From Ignelater luminosus (lineage: Eukaryota; Arthropoda; Insecta; Coleoptera; Elateridae): a DNA stretch of 64,000 nucleotides. The position numbers and the translations under genes were made by a program. The stretch spans positions 229,443-293,442 of the forward strand of contig VTPC01000842.1 in assembly GCA_011009095.1 (NCBI GenBank). The letters run 5' to 3'. Positions 1 to 12,600 of the stretch are shown here, piece by piece (within the stretch, counting starts at the first letter, position 1; every line of letters begins with the position of its first letter). The notes beneath the pieces were generated by a model. The model worked only from the letters and a program-made list of their open reading frames with translations. It made no database searches and had not been told where the DNA came from.

Positions 1-442
1 TGTTCTTCCTGTTCTTACCTTCCGCTGACAGTTCAATTTACGATAATCAATTAGAAACAATTACGTTTATCTGTCTTGCATCCGAAGTAAGCACTAAAAC
101 AATTGAAATACATTTATCTACTTAGCTAACACAATTTAAATTTTTAACTGAAACGATACGTTTTGTGCTATAACTTTCGATCAAGTAGGCCGATTCGAAT
201 TTTGTTTTTACTACTTTTACTTTATTTCCTTTCCAACGACGTATCGCAAATGGTAGAGTGCCATTTAAGATTCTGAAGTTATGTGTGCCGGAGCAAATAC
301 AGCGACCTCTATGAATGAGTTAATTATTTATTTTAATTTAATGTCCCTCTCCATAAATATACGTGTTTTTTTTTCTTATTTCGATATCTTCATTTGTTTA
401 CGAGATATTACGGGCGTATCGTTTTAAAATTAACACACCGTA
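1..442. mobile_element. Family C MITE, copy 1 (cut by window edge)
   Basis: The right-hand part of a TA-flanked inverted-repeat element. It matches the complete copy at 32358-33004 over its whole length, through shared stretches such as the ATCGCAAAT...GAGTGCCATTTAAGATT block and the CGACCTCTATGAAT block. It ends with ATCGTTTTAAAATTAACACA followed by CCGTA, the terminus of the complete copy with a few changes. The left terminus lies outside the window. There is no coding capacity, so this is a non-autonomous Tc1/mariner-type MITE by its TA ends (inference). Confidence 0.65.
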
Positions 443-599
443 GAGCTCTTTTTAATAATACCTACTTTCAAATTTAGAAATTCCTAATTTATGTTGGCTA
501 AAAATAAAATTTGTTTATTTAAAAGACAACAATAATAAGAATAATCAAGTAACTGATATTTTTGCCAACGTCTGAAATTTAACAATGCCGATATATTTA

Positions 600-985
600 G
601 TAAAATACCAAACTTTTCATTTGTTTAAATATCTCGATTTTAATGCATCCTAGGTCTAAAAGATCTCTACAGTAAACTATCTGAAATAAGCACTAAAACA
701 ATTGAATCTCTTTGATTTACTTGGGCCAATTGTGTTATAACTTTCGATCAAGCAAACCGAATTTAAATTTTGCTTTGAGGAAAAGATTGCAACTGTTAAT
801 TTAATTAAAAGAAGTTATAATAATATTATAATTGCAATTGTTATTCCCTTTCCAATGGCACATGGCAGTTGAAAAATGCCATTTAGGATTTTGAAATTTG
901 GCGATAGGAAGAATAAATCGACGTGTTTTTAAATTTTCTATTTCGATGTCTTCATTTGTTTAGGAGATATTTAAGTTTACAACAC
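600..985. mobile_element. Family C MITE, diverged internal fragment
   Basis: This stretch repeats the internal landmarks of family C in the same order: AAGCACTAAAACAATTGAA, the GTTATAACTTTCGATCAAGC block, CCCTTTCCAATGGCACATGG, TGCCATTTAGGATTTTGAA, and TTCATTTGTTTAGGAGATAT. It is more diverged than the copy at 1-442, carries small insertions near 800-840, and lacks clear termini. With copy 1 it forms a direct pair about 150 bp apart. Confidence 0.5.
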
Positions 986-1287
986 ATTCAAATGATTACG
1001 CTGTATAAAGTACCTTCTAAATTTCATACCAATACGGTGTTAAAGTCGCAGTTTGCGCCCTAGGGCGATAAGGACTCAGTTAAGCCCTGAAAACGGGACC
1101 ATAAATTCCATGTTTCCGTCCGATTAAAAACAACGAGCACAATTAATAATAGTAAATTTGTTATTTCATCTTTCTCTTCTTGTTTATTTTTCATAAGATG
1201 TGTTCTCTAATTCCTTAATGTGTAAATAGATTTAACTATAGATTAAGCTAAGGTATACTGCAATGTCCTAGGATTTTGCCGCCCTCT

Positions 1288-1374
1288 TGGCAGTGCACGC
1301 GTTGCACGCCCGCTTACGAGTACACTGCCACTGATGAAAGCATAACGAGTCCGAAACTGTAGTCAAAAGGTGTG
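1288..1374 (+). ncRNA. Degenerate type I hammerhead ribozyme candidate
   Basis: The conserved core words occur in the right order and close spacing: CTGATGA at 1331-1337, GAAAC at 1353-1357, a 4-nt loop, then GTC at 1362-1364. GAAAC-TGTA-GTC would be the 2-bp stem III with a tetraloop known from minimal hammerheads of Penelope-like retroelements. Cleavage would fall after C1364. Stem II (1338-1352) is damaged: GC pairs with GT near its loop, but the two bases next to CTGATGA are AA where GG would complete a 4-bp stem with GTCC. Stem I is weak for type I. A strong local hairpin, TGGCAGTG (1288-1295) with CACTGCCA (1323-1330), abuts the core. Probably inactive as it stands; chance similarity is possible. 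Confidence 0.33.
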
Positions 1375-3150
1375 AAATTGCATACTTACAAATTAAAATT
1401 CGATATTTCAACTGAAAGGAGTTCCTCAAGGATATATTTTACGGCCGTTCTTATTTACTATCTAGATATACTAAAGAATTTTTTAATTTTTATTTTTGGA
1501 AGAAATTTCTTAATCCAATCTTATTTTGATATTTCAAACAATTATTAAAATTACAAGATTTGAAGTGTTTTAATTAAAATTCCTTCAAGATTTATACTAT
1601 TTTAAAATAGTTAATACATTTGTAGGTGTTTCATATTATTTATATTACTTCCTATTAGATTATAGCCCACTTTCATATTTTGACACTATTCAAATCGATT
1701 TGCGTATTCGATATTGACGTAGATGCTCAGGCGAATTTGATTTCGTAAGAATCATAATCTTATCTACTGATTGGCCTTGAATTTAGAAACCGTATAATTG
1801 AACGTTTTATTTCGTCCAACTTCCTTCTAGAAATATCTAACTTTTACTGCTGTCTGTTAAGTTTCAGATTTAAGAAGCTAAAATGCAAAGTTATTGTGTG
1901 TAAGCTCTTGAACTGTAACGTAATAATTACGGTAATAACTTCTGTGAAGACTCATTGTTAGTTATTGTCGAAAGGTCTTCAAAAGCGCTAACCCACTTTT
2001 TCTATTCAATTTTTCTTCTGCAATGTGTATTATTTCCTAGACATTCTTTAAAAGTGCTTGTTACCTAAACGCAATACATCCTTTTGCAAATGTTAATTCG
2101 ATTAGTGAAAGTGATGTTTCCTCAATAAAGCCATTATGCTATTTTTCCATTTATAAGCGGCGCGCGTGTGTGTTACCAGGTATTTTCTTACATTTATGAT
2201 TGGCTTTGACGTAATGGATTTTGTAATAAAGTAAGTGTACTCTTAAAGAGGAAACAACTAAAAATTTCCTGATAGACACAATTAATTGACATTTCAAGCA
2301 GTAAACAATAGATCGCTTCTCAAAAAAAACCAACCAAAACATAATTGTCACTAATAATATGAAACGAACGTATTATATGACGTGCATGTCGTTACCATTA
2401 TAATGTACTCTAAGTCGTCTAGAAAGAGATTTCCGGGGTTAAGAGACTTCCAACAAAAACATAAGCCGGTTAACGTTACCGATTACCGAAGAACGGACGT
2501 TGTATATAGTCAAGGTCAACCACGGCCATAAGTGATCTGCAACTGTTCTCTCGATTGCAAAAAAAAGTACTGCTGGCACTTCTTCGTCCTTCGTCTTCCT
2601 CTTCGCCTTTTTATACTCCAAGAAGTTCATGCCTTGTTTGTTACCTACCACACACGGATGCGCACACACAGCTGCACAAGCGGTTTGACGTCCGCAAATT
2701 ACGGGCAGCCGATGACAGCAGCGGGACGAGTTCTTCTTCGTTCCAAGTTTCCATATTCATGTACTGGAACTATTTCGAGTAAATAAATACGTTCTTTGCA
2801 TTCGTTAGTAATAGTGGGTGTAGCTGCTAACGGAAAATCATTCTTGTAATTGCACGGCTTTGCAAATTGCACCGTTCTTTAAATATCGAAAGTGCAAATG
2901 AAGGTTTACAGTTGGCACGACACACAAAGTGGTATCTACAAATGTTAAGATAATTGCACGTAATTTTAGAACAAAAGAAAATACTGAAAAGCACATTACT
3001 ATGCATAAATGATTTTGGATCAAATTTCACGATTTCAATTTTTATCTATTTTTGTCTGCTGCTCGTATCATATTTTGTTTGATTTATTTGAAACGATCCA
3101 AGATTTCTCCAAATTTCCAAATTGGAAATTGTCTTATTTACAGATTTAAT
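1375..3150. other. No recognisable feature
   Basis: AT-rich sequence. Short open frames on both strands near 2151-2351, 2439-2786 and 2827-3030 overlap one another, lack family signatures and look like chance frames. The 2530-2780 stretch is somewhat richer in GC but shows no splice-flanked exon that I can defend. Confidence 0.5.
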
Positions 3151-3161
3151 TCGCGTTTCTT

Positions 3162-3192
3162 ACAAACCACCAACATGAGGAGCTAATTAATG
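3162..3192. repeat. Short dispersed repeat, copy 1
   Basis: A 31-bp segment with the words CAAACCACCAACATGAGG and AGCTAATTAATG recurs almost unchanged at 7373-7405. The surroundings differ after the shared block, so only this short block is conserved. It may be the edge of a longer decayed element. Confidence 0.5.
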
Positions 3193-3651
3193 TTTGTATT
3201 TGCTTGTCTTGCAAATGCCGTAAATAGTGTTACGACGAACCTGAGTTTCATAACCTGTAACCGTATCAGCATCATCATCCTTACTGCCGTTTGAAAGAGT
3301 TCCAGCGATGATTGATAATAATAATATCTCCGAAGTTCATCCGCCCATTTTAACCGCATTTGGAGGCGAAATGCACAAAGGTTTGGAAGAGCTACATACA
3401 TATCGAATATCGGCATTGATTATCCGAAAATATCGACGTTAGAAGGGATGGAAGGGGAAGAGCACCCCCTAGATTTCAAAAGACTTTTTGAAAATATTCG
3501 GAATTTGCTTACAGAATCACGTATAGGCCATTAAAGTACATTTTCAGCAGACGATTCGTCTTTCTATTTCAGAGGGTATCTATGTCAAAGTCGTATTTGC
3601 ACAATTTTCAGTTTTTTTGCGGGGGGGTTTTAGACCTGGAATATGATCTCG

Positions 3652-3820
3652 TGGGAATTTTTCGTAAATATCTAGTAAGCCGTGAACTTTTTTGAAAAAT
3701 CAAAAGCGTAAGTAAATTGATCTCCAAAATAGTCAAATTTCTTCTAATTTAACCGACTTCGTATCTCTTACAACTTCCGAGATCCCAATAGTGAGCATCG
3801 AAATGTGCACACACTGTATA
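3652..3820. mobile_element. Family A element, solo right end
   Basis: About 170 bp nearly identical to the right terminal region of the complete family A element (16715-16883). It runs from ATATCTAGTAAGCC, through TTGATCTCCAAAATAG and AACCGACTTCGTATCTCTTA, to GTGAGCATCGAAATGTG and the terminus CACACTGTATA. No matching left end is visible upstream, so the copy is truncated or was left by a deletion. Confidence 0.65.
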
Positions 3821-6800
3821 TAGCCTGTTTTGTTTCCAATTCGAAGGCGCATACGAGGGGCTAGCAATTACACTTTCCTAGGATCTTGAAGAACTAAATA
3901 CTCCATAAAGGTCCAAAAGAAAACTAATTACAACATTTTTTCTTTCATTTCACCCCAAAGATAGGCGCACGCTAGTAGTATCCATCTAAGCTTTTTGTCC
4001 TGATTATGCCCTTTAGTATATAAAAAAAGACTAGCTCGATCGTACGATAATTAGTCTAGTTACGAATTTTTTATGTGGGCATCGCGAAAGACCATGGAAA
4101 AAAGTGTGAAGTTAACCGAATCGAATCGGGTTTTTTCCAGTAGGTAGAGGTGTATTCCCAGAATACAAATCTCGAATATCACGAATCGGATCATTCGGAC
4201 AGTTTTGGTGGAGGATGCAAGATTCGCAAAAGGCCCGAACGGCTTTTGGACGCAATTTGAGGTTTCCTGGTTTACAACGATAACAATAACAAATCTACCT
4301 CAAACGGCAAAAAGCAGACCCCTGTACTCCTTATAGCTTCCGAGTACAAAACAGGTTCGAGCGGTATCGGATGCAGATGAAGACAGTCAATTGGGGCATT
4401 AACTGCCGTTTCGGTATCTTCGTGAATTTAAATCTGCGAAGGGGGAGGCTTTACATCATAGCGCCCCTGGTGCCAGGTTGCTAGGACCTCGCATGAAATC
4501 CCAGTCGTTTTTGTCCATTTTCGCTGCTAGATGTCACCGTATTCGCTTCGCGCGCGCAATGTCGTCGAATGCCCTAAACTTGGTCACGATCGACCCACGC
4601 GTTCACGAGTTATTTCGATTTTTCGTTTTGAAAAAGTGCAAAACTGCCTAATGCGACCCCTCTTGCTCTCCTCTTATTTGACAAATAATGAAAAGCCGCT
4701 AGACGACGACTCACGTAGAGCCAGACTATCGGCCGGTCCTAGTTTTGTCCAAACACAAGAGCGAATATGACTGTAAATTTATTAGATGATATGGTGAGTA
4801 AATGAGTCAACAGTAATTATTCAACTAAAAAAAAGTTGAAGAACTCCCGGTAATCGTTCATTATTTAAGTTAAAACAACAAAAGCATCTTTAAAAACACG
4901 TGCAAGTACGAGTACTAATACCAATTTATTTCCGCGTACGACATTTATTTCACTCCTCTACTGAAAACAGGAAAATAAAACTCAACATTAAAGCTAAATA
5001 ACCGAACCATTTTTCTAGTCTTCACGGTCGTAAAATGTAATATGTACGTGCATTTTTGTAATACCTACCGTCAACGCGACACGGTTCAACCGAACGGACA
5101 AAGACCGCAATTAAGAACATAAACTGTAAGGATAATGAGGACCAATTAGACAGACATACTAGCACGCTATAACAGATGCATACACCGTACATAAAGCGTT
5201 TCACTTCCAGCGGTTCCCAGATTTTTATCCCTGAAAAGACACAGCTACCCAAAGGAATGCGTTTAAATCCCCAACGCTTCGGCTTTATTTTGTCTACTTG
5301 TTTTTAAATATCGCCCGTATAATCGCGTTTGTGGCCGTATAACCGTTTAAAATATTTATCCTGCTGAAAACGATTTCATAAATTGTTTCTACTGGATGCA
5401 TAACGATGTTAAACGAGCGCATACAAACACACGTGTACTTCTAACATTTATTATTTATAATCTACAAGCCTATGTTTGCCATGTTCGCGGAGTAATGTAT
5501 AAGCGAACGCTATTTAATGATATTTACTGTTTCCAAATTGATAATGGATAACTGTTCTGTAATGTTTCGCATGAATGAAGCTTGTGGGTTGCCGTAACTA
5601 GTCCATATAGTTCTTGTCCTATATAAATTTTAAGATAGTTAACCGTCGACGACGTAATCTCTCTTACTATTAGGGTTCAGCCCGTTATTTTAACACCGTA
5701 ATCAGTTAACGCTCACGCACGTCTTGTTGCAGTACACATACACATACACGTAGGTTAACGGGAAGTTCTTCGACCATTTTCCATTTTCATAAAGGAAGTA
5801 GGTACACAACTAACTTTCTTTTGTAATACCATAATTCTTTACGTCACTCGCGTGTTGGATTATGTTGCATTAATAATTTATTGACATCATTTACTAATAC
5901 GATTTATCATTTGTAAATCAAGGATTTATTTTTGTTTTTATAATTATTAAAAGCGGATTAAAGCGTTTAGTTATTTTAGATTGTTGCAATTCCGATGGCA
6001 TAATTTACGAAAGTATGTGTATACAACTTTCAGATCAAGGGTTAAGGATAATGATCAATGCGCTCGCTAAAATTGTTATCTTGTATTTCTTTAGATCGTA
6101 AAGCAAGGTTTATGAGCGAACTTTGCTCGAGATTTATCGCTATAAACTGTAGTAGCAAATTGCACTTTATATAATCTTTGCAGCAACAGGTTAACATACC
6201 TGAAATTTTATTACCAGAGATATCAGGCCACTACAATTAAATCAGATTTGTTCGTTTTTATACTGCACTTCATTGTAGTGGCTAATTTTCATGTAATATT
6301 ATTTATAAATTAAGTTCACATTTGACTTACGATAAATTTAATTCTGATAAGAAAGACACAAATGCCACTTTCAAGATAACAATGTTACTGCTACTGGAAG
6401 TCAAGCAGTTAAAATTTATTATGTGAAGAAACGAAAGTATTATTAACAATTTGTGTAGTGGTTGTATGATGTGACATCGCAACATTTAACTTGAACTATT
6501 CGGAGATGGCGTCATCTGAATTTGCCCAGAGAAAGTGTGGCCGTTATTAATCAGCTGACCCGCACGTTTCTATAGGGTCGACCTCTGACACCGTGCTGCC
6601 CAACGACTTCAATAAATGCACGCGTATTGTTGCCCAAACTATTAAACTTTATTATTAAATGCTTTACTAACATTCGCTGAACTCTTAACATCGGTTACTT
6701 TCCTTTTTTCAACAACGAAAAAGGATGACGATCATTATATGGCTTTTTCTTAAACGAAAGGTCTTGATCATTCATGAATAATTTAGTATGCGATATAAAA

Positions 6801-7372
6801 ATAAAAATAAACAAAATGTAATCAACTATTTGATACATTTAAAATAAAATGATATAGTAAACCAGAACTAGTTTATCCTATAAACGTGACGAGCACTTTT
6901 TGAATAATGAAAATACAGAAAAAGAAAACAAGTTCACTCCTATAAGAAGGTTGGTGGGTCGACATTTAATCCAAACATTTTTATGTCAATGTTTCCTTTT
7001 AAGCTCGTAATAAAAATTTCGAAACTCGATAAAAACCACTTTTCAAAATTAAAAAGTCAAACTAATCCAATTTAAAACGTAACAGCTACCCTTACACCAC
7101 AAAAACAAAATCGGATCAAATTCTAGTATCCAACTTATCGGCGTCGAATTTGCTGAGCAAGCTAAAAACGATAATCTTAAATGCAGCTCGCAAAGTTTAT
7201 ATCGATACAAAAAGTGGAGTAGTAACAAGTGCCCTGTAAAACTTTCAAGAGGTTAAGAACGTGTAATCATTGAATTCAGCTGACGGTCATGTTAAAGCAA
7301 GATTCATCAAAACTCAGAATTTGCTGAAGCCACGTCCAAACACATCCTTTTTAAAAATTTAATTTATACTTC
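3821..7372. other. Unassigned region, no supported gene
   Basis: At 4080-4770 the base composition is less AT-rich and the text has the look of decayed repeat DNA. It contains a 79-codon frame at 4531-4770 without any recognisable motif. The rest (4800-7370) is AT-rich. Overlapping frames near 5022-5252 are unconvincing. Confidence 0.45.
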
Positions 7373-7405
7373 ACACAAACCGCCAAAATGAGGAGCTAAT
7401 TAATG
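7373..7405. repeat. Short dispersed repeat, copy 2
   Basis: Second copy of the block at 3162-3192, in the same orientation: ACAAACCGCCAAAATGAGG followed by AGCTAATTAATG. The match stops abruptly on the right. Confidence 0.5.
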
Positions 7406-7806
7406 ACTTGTAAGTAATGGCTAGTTAGAAAATGTACACAGAAACTTAAATAATACATACTAAATGAAAAACATGATGTTAAACACTTCCTTATTATCAA
7501 ATATGTTCCTCTGCACCTAAAAAAATAAAACAATTGTAGAGGTTGCGATAGCATATAGCTGATAACCTTATCAGTGATAAAGTGTGTGCCAGTCAGGTGA
7601 AAGCGGTACATTTCAGTTTTGCACTTAACACCCTAAAAAGTCTAAAAATGTTACCTTAAGGGTGTTGTCCTTAAAGCCAGCCACCTGAGCTTGATTTTGC
7701 GTTTGAAGGTTAATAGCCGAAAGCAAAAGCTTGACTATGTCTAAGGTCCGACAAAAGAAATAGCGAAAATGACGACGCAGCAGCGCCCAAGCTTAACAAT
7801 ACCTTA

Positions 7807-8436
7807 TAGAGATGGGTCGTTCATGAATGAATCGTTCACAATGAACGACTCACTTAAATGAGCGGTAAACATACAACTCTTTTCGATTGAACGGTTCGTT
7901 CATTTGTTTATTCAGTTCAGTATCACATAAGTGCAAATTTTTAAAGTTCGTACTGACTCTACTGAGGAGTGGAGAATGAACGAACGAAGAAACAGTGAAC
8001 TGAATATGTATTTGAACTTACATAGTTCAATGCAAGAAAGTAGCGATTCTCTTTTGAACAAGATAGTGCATACATGCTCGGAAAGTAGAAAAGCATGTTG
8101 AATTTCCGAGAGCAATACAAGTTTAGTGTATTTATTAATGATTATCAAAGTATAATATTTTCTAAGGATTATTAAATAAATAAAACACTTCATTTCTATT
8201 TTCTAAGGAGTTGAAGAATCTAATAGAGTAGAGATCTTGAGAATTGACTAAACATTATTCAATAATTTAGGTGAGAACGATATCGCACCTATCGTACATT
8301 ATTTTTACAGTAGTATGTATGAAACGCGCGTGTTTACACAATCAGTTCAAATGAACGACTCAATGTGAACGACTCTTTAAAGTGAGTTGAACGAATTGAA
8401 CTGGCACGGTAAAAAGAGTCGTATGTCCCATGACTA
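7807..8436. mobile_element. Non-autonomous hAT element (630 bp)
   Basis: A perfect 8-bp direct repeat ATACCTTA lies at 7799-7806 and 8437-8444, the target-site duplication length of the hAT superfamily. The element begins TAGAGATGGG and its other end, read inward, begins TAGTCATGGG, which fits the TAGNNATGGG-type hAT terminus. Several copies of GAACGACTC or close variants cluster within about 100 bp of both ends; such subterminal repeats are known transposase-binding sites in hAT elements. No transposase frame is present: the 93-codon minus frame inside shows no motif. It would depend on an autonomous relative. Confidence 0.88.
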
Positions 8437-8444
8437 ATACCTTA

Positions 8445-9234
8445 GCGCCTCGTCTGCCGGATTCACCACTAAAAGATGAAGGAAGAGAACACGCCCGTCT
8501 TCGTTGCCAATATCGTGCTTTACTGTTGAAGTATTTGAGCTAAATATACGTCTGAGTTTCAAAAGAGTAAAGCAGTTAAAAAGAATTATCTCGGTTATCT
8601 CGTATTCGGTATGATAATCGAATCTAATCGATGGATCTATTTTTGTGCGGAACACCTGATCAATCAATTAACTATTAATGAAATTTATTGTCAGTTTCCT
8701 TCAATATTTACGCTGACGTTTGTTCAGACACCGACACACCTAATGAATGAGCCAAAAGATGCGAATTATAGAACAAAAATACTAAGTTTATCCGTCAAAT
8801 ACGTACTTCGCTTCTTGTCCTAGTACCAGTGGACCAAAAAGCTCCATTTTTGAACAATTTCCGATGAATGTCTCATACAGGAGTCACCGTGTTGAACGTA
8901 AAGTAATCTAATTTCTTTTCCTCTCTTATGACGGCACATTGACCGGAAAACGCTACTTTAAATTAAATGATATTAGGATGCAAAGCCACTCTAGAAATTA
9001 TAATTAATTCTTTGTGGCCTTTCAACAGTAACTAAGCCTGTTATTGATTTTCGTTTATCTTGTGATTCAAATGTTATTTCGAAGCGTCACAACCATGACA
9101 TAATACATTAAATTATGCACAAAGAAATATTCCAAAACCAGTACTTACCACAAACTGCATGATTTCTCAGCAGCAGCGTAGCCGTTCTTTTTTTTGTAAA
9201 ACGTCGCATTAAAATAATTAAACGAGATTTCGAA
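8445..9234. other. No recognisable feature
   Basis: AT-rich flank of the hAT insertion. Short frames at 8434-8667 and 8611-8823 overlap on opposite strands and show no family signature. Confidence 0.4.
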
Positions 9235-9650
9235 AAGAAAATTAGGCAGGGACGGCGCTCGAGTTTTTGGTGCCTACAACAGAATTTCTTCAAACAAATT
9301 TAAGGAGTTACGGATTATGACGTTGTTAAACGTCTGAATATTCTGGGAAAACGGTAGAAATATACTCTAAACTCTCGTAGGCACTAAGTAGCCAACAGAT
9401 TATTAGTTCGAAACTACGATTTACGACATGCAATTCCAAACGTAGAAGAGTCTTTAGATAGAATTTACAAAATTGTTAAATTTCAAATCGAATTTAGAAA
9501 CTTACTACACATGAGTTTTCATAATATTGTTGAACGTCTCGAGATTCTAAAAGGAACGCTGAGAATTCAAAGAAAAACCCTGGAGATCCACTCTAAATAC
9601 TCGCAGACACTAAATAACCAACAGATTATTAGTTCGAAATTCACAAAGCC
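9235..9650 (+). repeat. Dispersed tandem repeat, family R
   Basis: Two units of roughly 200 bp. Each carries an AAACGTCTG- or GAACGTCTC-type start, a run of GAGAATTC-like words, CACTCTAAATACTCGCAGAC, and ACCAACAGATTATTAGTTCG. The same unit recurs at 46723-47050, 49010-50260 and, reversed, 62815-63115. A leader with GGCGCTCGAG and GGTGCCTACA precedes the units here and has counterparts at the 46.7, 49.0 and 50.1 kb loci, so leader and units move or expand together. Confidence 0.7.
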
Positions 9651-9659
9651 GGCTTCAGA

Positions 9660-12600
9660 ACTTAAAAACGCCCTGAGGTGAACTCAGCTATTTACGCCCA
9701 CCCACTTCATATGAGACAAGTATCGGGAAGACGCAGCCTGACTCGTGTTCGTTTCTAGCTCTCTGAAGAAGGTTAATAAAAGACAATGAATCACTGTCGA
9801 CCAAGAATCAAAGGCGAATAGTACCGAAGACTGCACTAGGGGCCGTCTGCCACCATTCCGGACCAAGAGAGCCGGATTGCGGACGCCCCAACTCAATCTG
9901 CCTGGTTCCTACGTATCGGAGCGGCGTAGGGCTGACTCCCACACTCCAATACCTCGACTTTCTCAGCTCCGTCAGATCGGTTTGCCGGCGGGGACAGACA
10001 ACAACTCCAGGACTCCAGCATCCACCACCGCCAAAGTCTCTGAAGAACCACCGCGACGCCAACAACACCATCGAAAAGGAAATCGTTGAAGGCCACTCAA
10101 GCCCACTACACTACTTTGCCCTTCAACGATGAAGACACCCAAGATACACCAACTACCATCACCAACGCCAAACGGCTTCTATTATTACTATTTTAGAGGG
10201 CGCAGCCTAACACCCGTTCGTATACAGGGCGGCTGGAAAATCGTTCACCAGCCTATAACTATTTTATTTTTAAAGAGATGATGAAAATGCAAAGGAGAAA
10301 GTTTTTTGATGTAATAAGAGGCATAATATCATGCCTTGAAAGAAAACTCAACACCTACTGTTTTCGCGTAATATCAACTAACTTGAAGTGTTTAAATGGA
10401 ACACCCTGTATGTTTCTCAAAATTCTGAATATACCTGAAATTCTCTTTTCAACCACATAACGTACTTAACTATTTTCTTACCCGATTTATCAATTCTGAA
10501 TTACTTCTTATGGGACTTTTTAAAGCATCATGTTTATGTAACTCCATCAGCAAGTCTAAATGAGTTGAAAAATAAATTTCTTTGCTCTGAGAATTAAATT
10601 ATGCCTAGCGCGTTCTGGTGTAACTAGTGCTATAGCTGAAGTAATTTTAGTTTTCAACTCATTTAGACTTGCTGATGGAGTTACATAAACATGATCTTTT
10701 AAAAAGCCCCATTAGAAGTTATCTAGAAAATCGTTAAGTATGTTATGTGGTTAAAAAGAAAATTTCAAGTGTATTCAAAATTTTGAGAAATATACAGGGT
10801 GTTTCATTTAAACAATTAAAGTTAGTTGATGTTACGTGAAAACAGTAGGCGTTGGGTTTTCTTTCAATGCATGATATTATGCCTCTTATTATCTTTAAAA
10901 ATAAAATAGTTATAGGCTGGTGAACGATTTTTCAGCCACCCTGTATAGTTTTCTCAAGAACCAAGGCTAATAGAGGACGAATCTCAATTTCGGGACACCG
11001 CAGGTGGCCTATTGAAGGTCACAGCCTAACTAGTGTTCGTATTTAGTTCTCTTAAGAAAGCTTATGGTGAAGCCGGTCTTTCAGCTACCCGAGATGGCTT
11101 GTTGGATGGAATAGTCCGACCCGTATCTAGTTTTCTCAGCAAGATTAGTAGATGATGCAGACCGAATCGTGTTTGTATTTAGTTTTCGTAAGAAAATAAA
11201 GTTCGACCACTGAGTGGAGCAGTCCGGCCCGTGTTCGTATTTAGTTTCTTCAGGAAGGTTAATGGAGGACGAAGTGCGATTGTAGGCAACCTGCGGTGGC
11301 GGATATAGCTCGAGTCGTGTTTGTTTAGGTTTCTTAAGCAAATGAAGTTCGAGACTATTGAGTGGAACAATCTGACCCGCGGCTGTATTTAGTTTTCTTA
11401 AGAACGAAAGCTAATAGAAGGCAAAGCACAATCTCGGGCCACCACAGATGGGATATTGAAGACCACAGACCAACTAACGTTCCTATTTAGTTTTTTTAAG
11501 AAAGCTTATGGTGCAGTCTGACCTTGAGCCTCCAGAGATGGCTTGTTGAGTGGAATAGCCCAACACGTGTTCGTATTTAGTCTTTTCAAGAAGGTTAGTG
11601 GAGAATGTTCGATTTTAGGCCACTTCTGGAGGCCAGTTATAAAGATATAACTCGAGTCGTGTTTATATTTAATTTTTTTTTAAGAAAATGAAGTTCGGCT
11701 ATTGAGTGGAACAATCTAACTCGTGTCTGTATTTAGTTTTCTACGAACGAAAGTTAATAGAAAGCAAAGTTCAATCTCGGGCCACCGCCGGTGGGCTATT
11801 AAAGGCCTTAGCCCAACTACTGTTAGTATTTAGTTTTTTAAGAAAGTTTGTGTGAAGTCTGACCTTGAGTCACCGGAGTTGGCTTGTTAAGTGAATAGCC
11901 CAATCCGTGTTCGTATTTAGTCTTTTTAAGAAGGTAAGTGGAGGATGTCCGATTTTAGTCCACTGCAGGAGGCCTGTTGTAGGATATATGTAGCTCGAAT
12001 AATGTTTGTATTTAGTTTTCTTAAGAAATGAAGTTCGGCCATTAAATGGATGGAGCGGTCCGATTCGTGTTTGTATTCACTTTTCTTAGAAACCAAGGCT
12101 AATAGAAGAAGCTCAATTTTGGGCCACCACAAGTGGCCTATTAGAGGCCATGGTATTCGTATTCGTATTTACCTACCGAAAGTGGCTTGTTGAGTGAAAT
12201 AATCCGACTCGTATTCGTATTTACTTTTTTCAGAATAATTAGTGGAGGATGAAGTGCGGTTTTAATTTAGGCCGCCGCAGACCATTGTATAGAGCAGTCC
12301 GACTTGTGTTTGTAATCACTTTTCTTAGAAACCAAGGCTAATAGAAAGAAAAGCTCAATTTTGGGCTACCACAGGTGGCCTACTAGAGGCCATGGCTCAA
12401 CTAGTATTCGTATTCCTGTTTAGTCACCGAAAATGGCTTGTTCAGTGGAATAATCCGACTCGCATTCGTGTTTACTTTTTTCAGAAAATTTTGAAGAGGA
12501 TGAGGGGCGGTTAAGATATACCTCGAGTCGTGTTTATATTTAGTTTTTTTAAGAACCAAGGCTTCTAGAGAGAGAAACTGAATTACAGGCCACCATCGGA

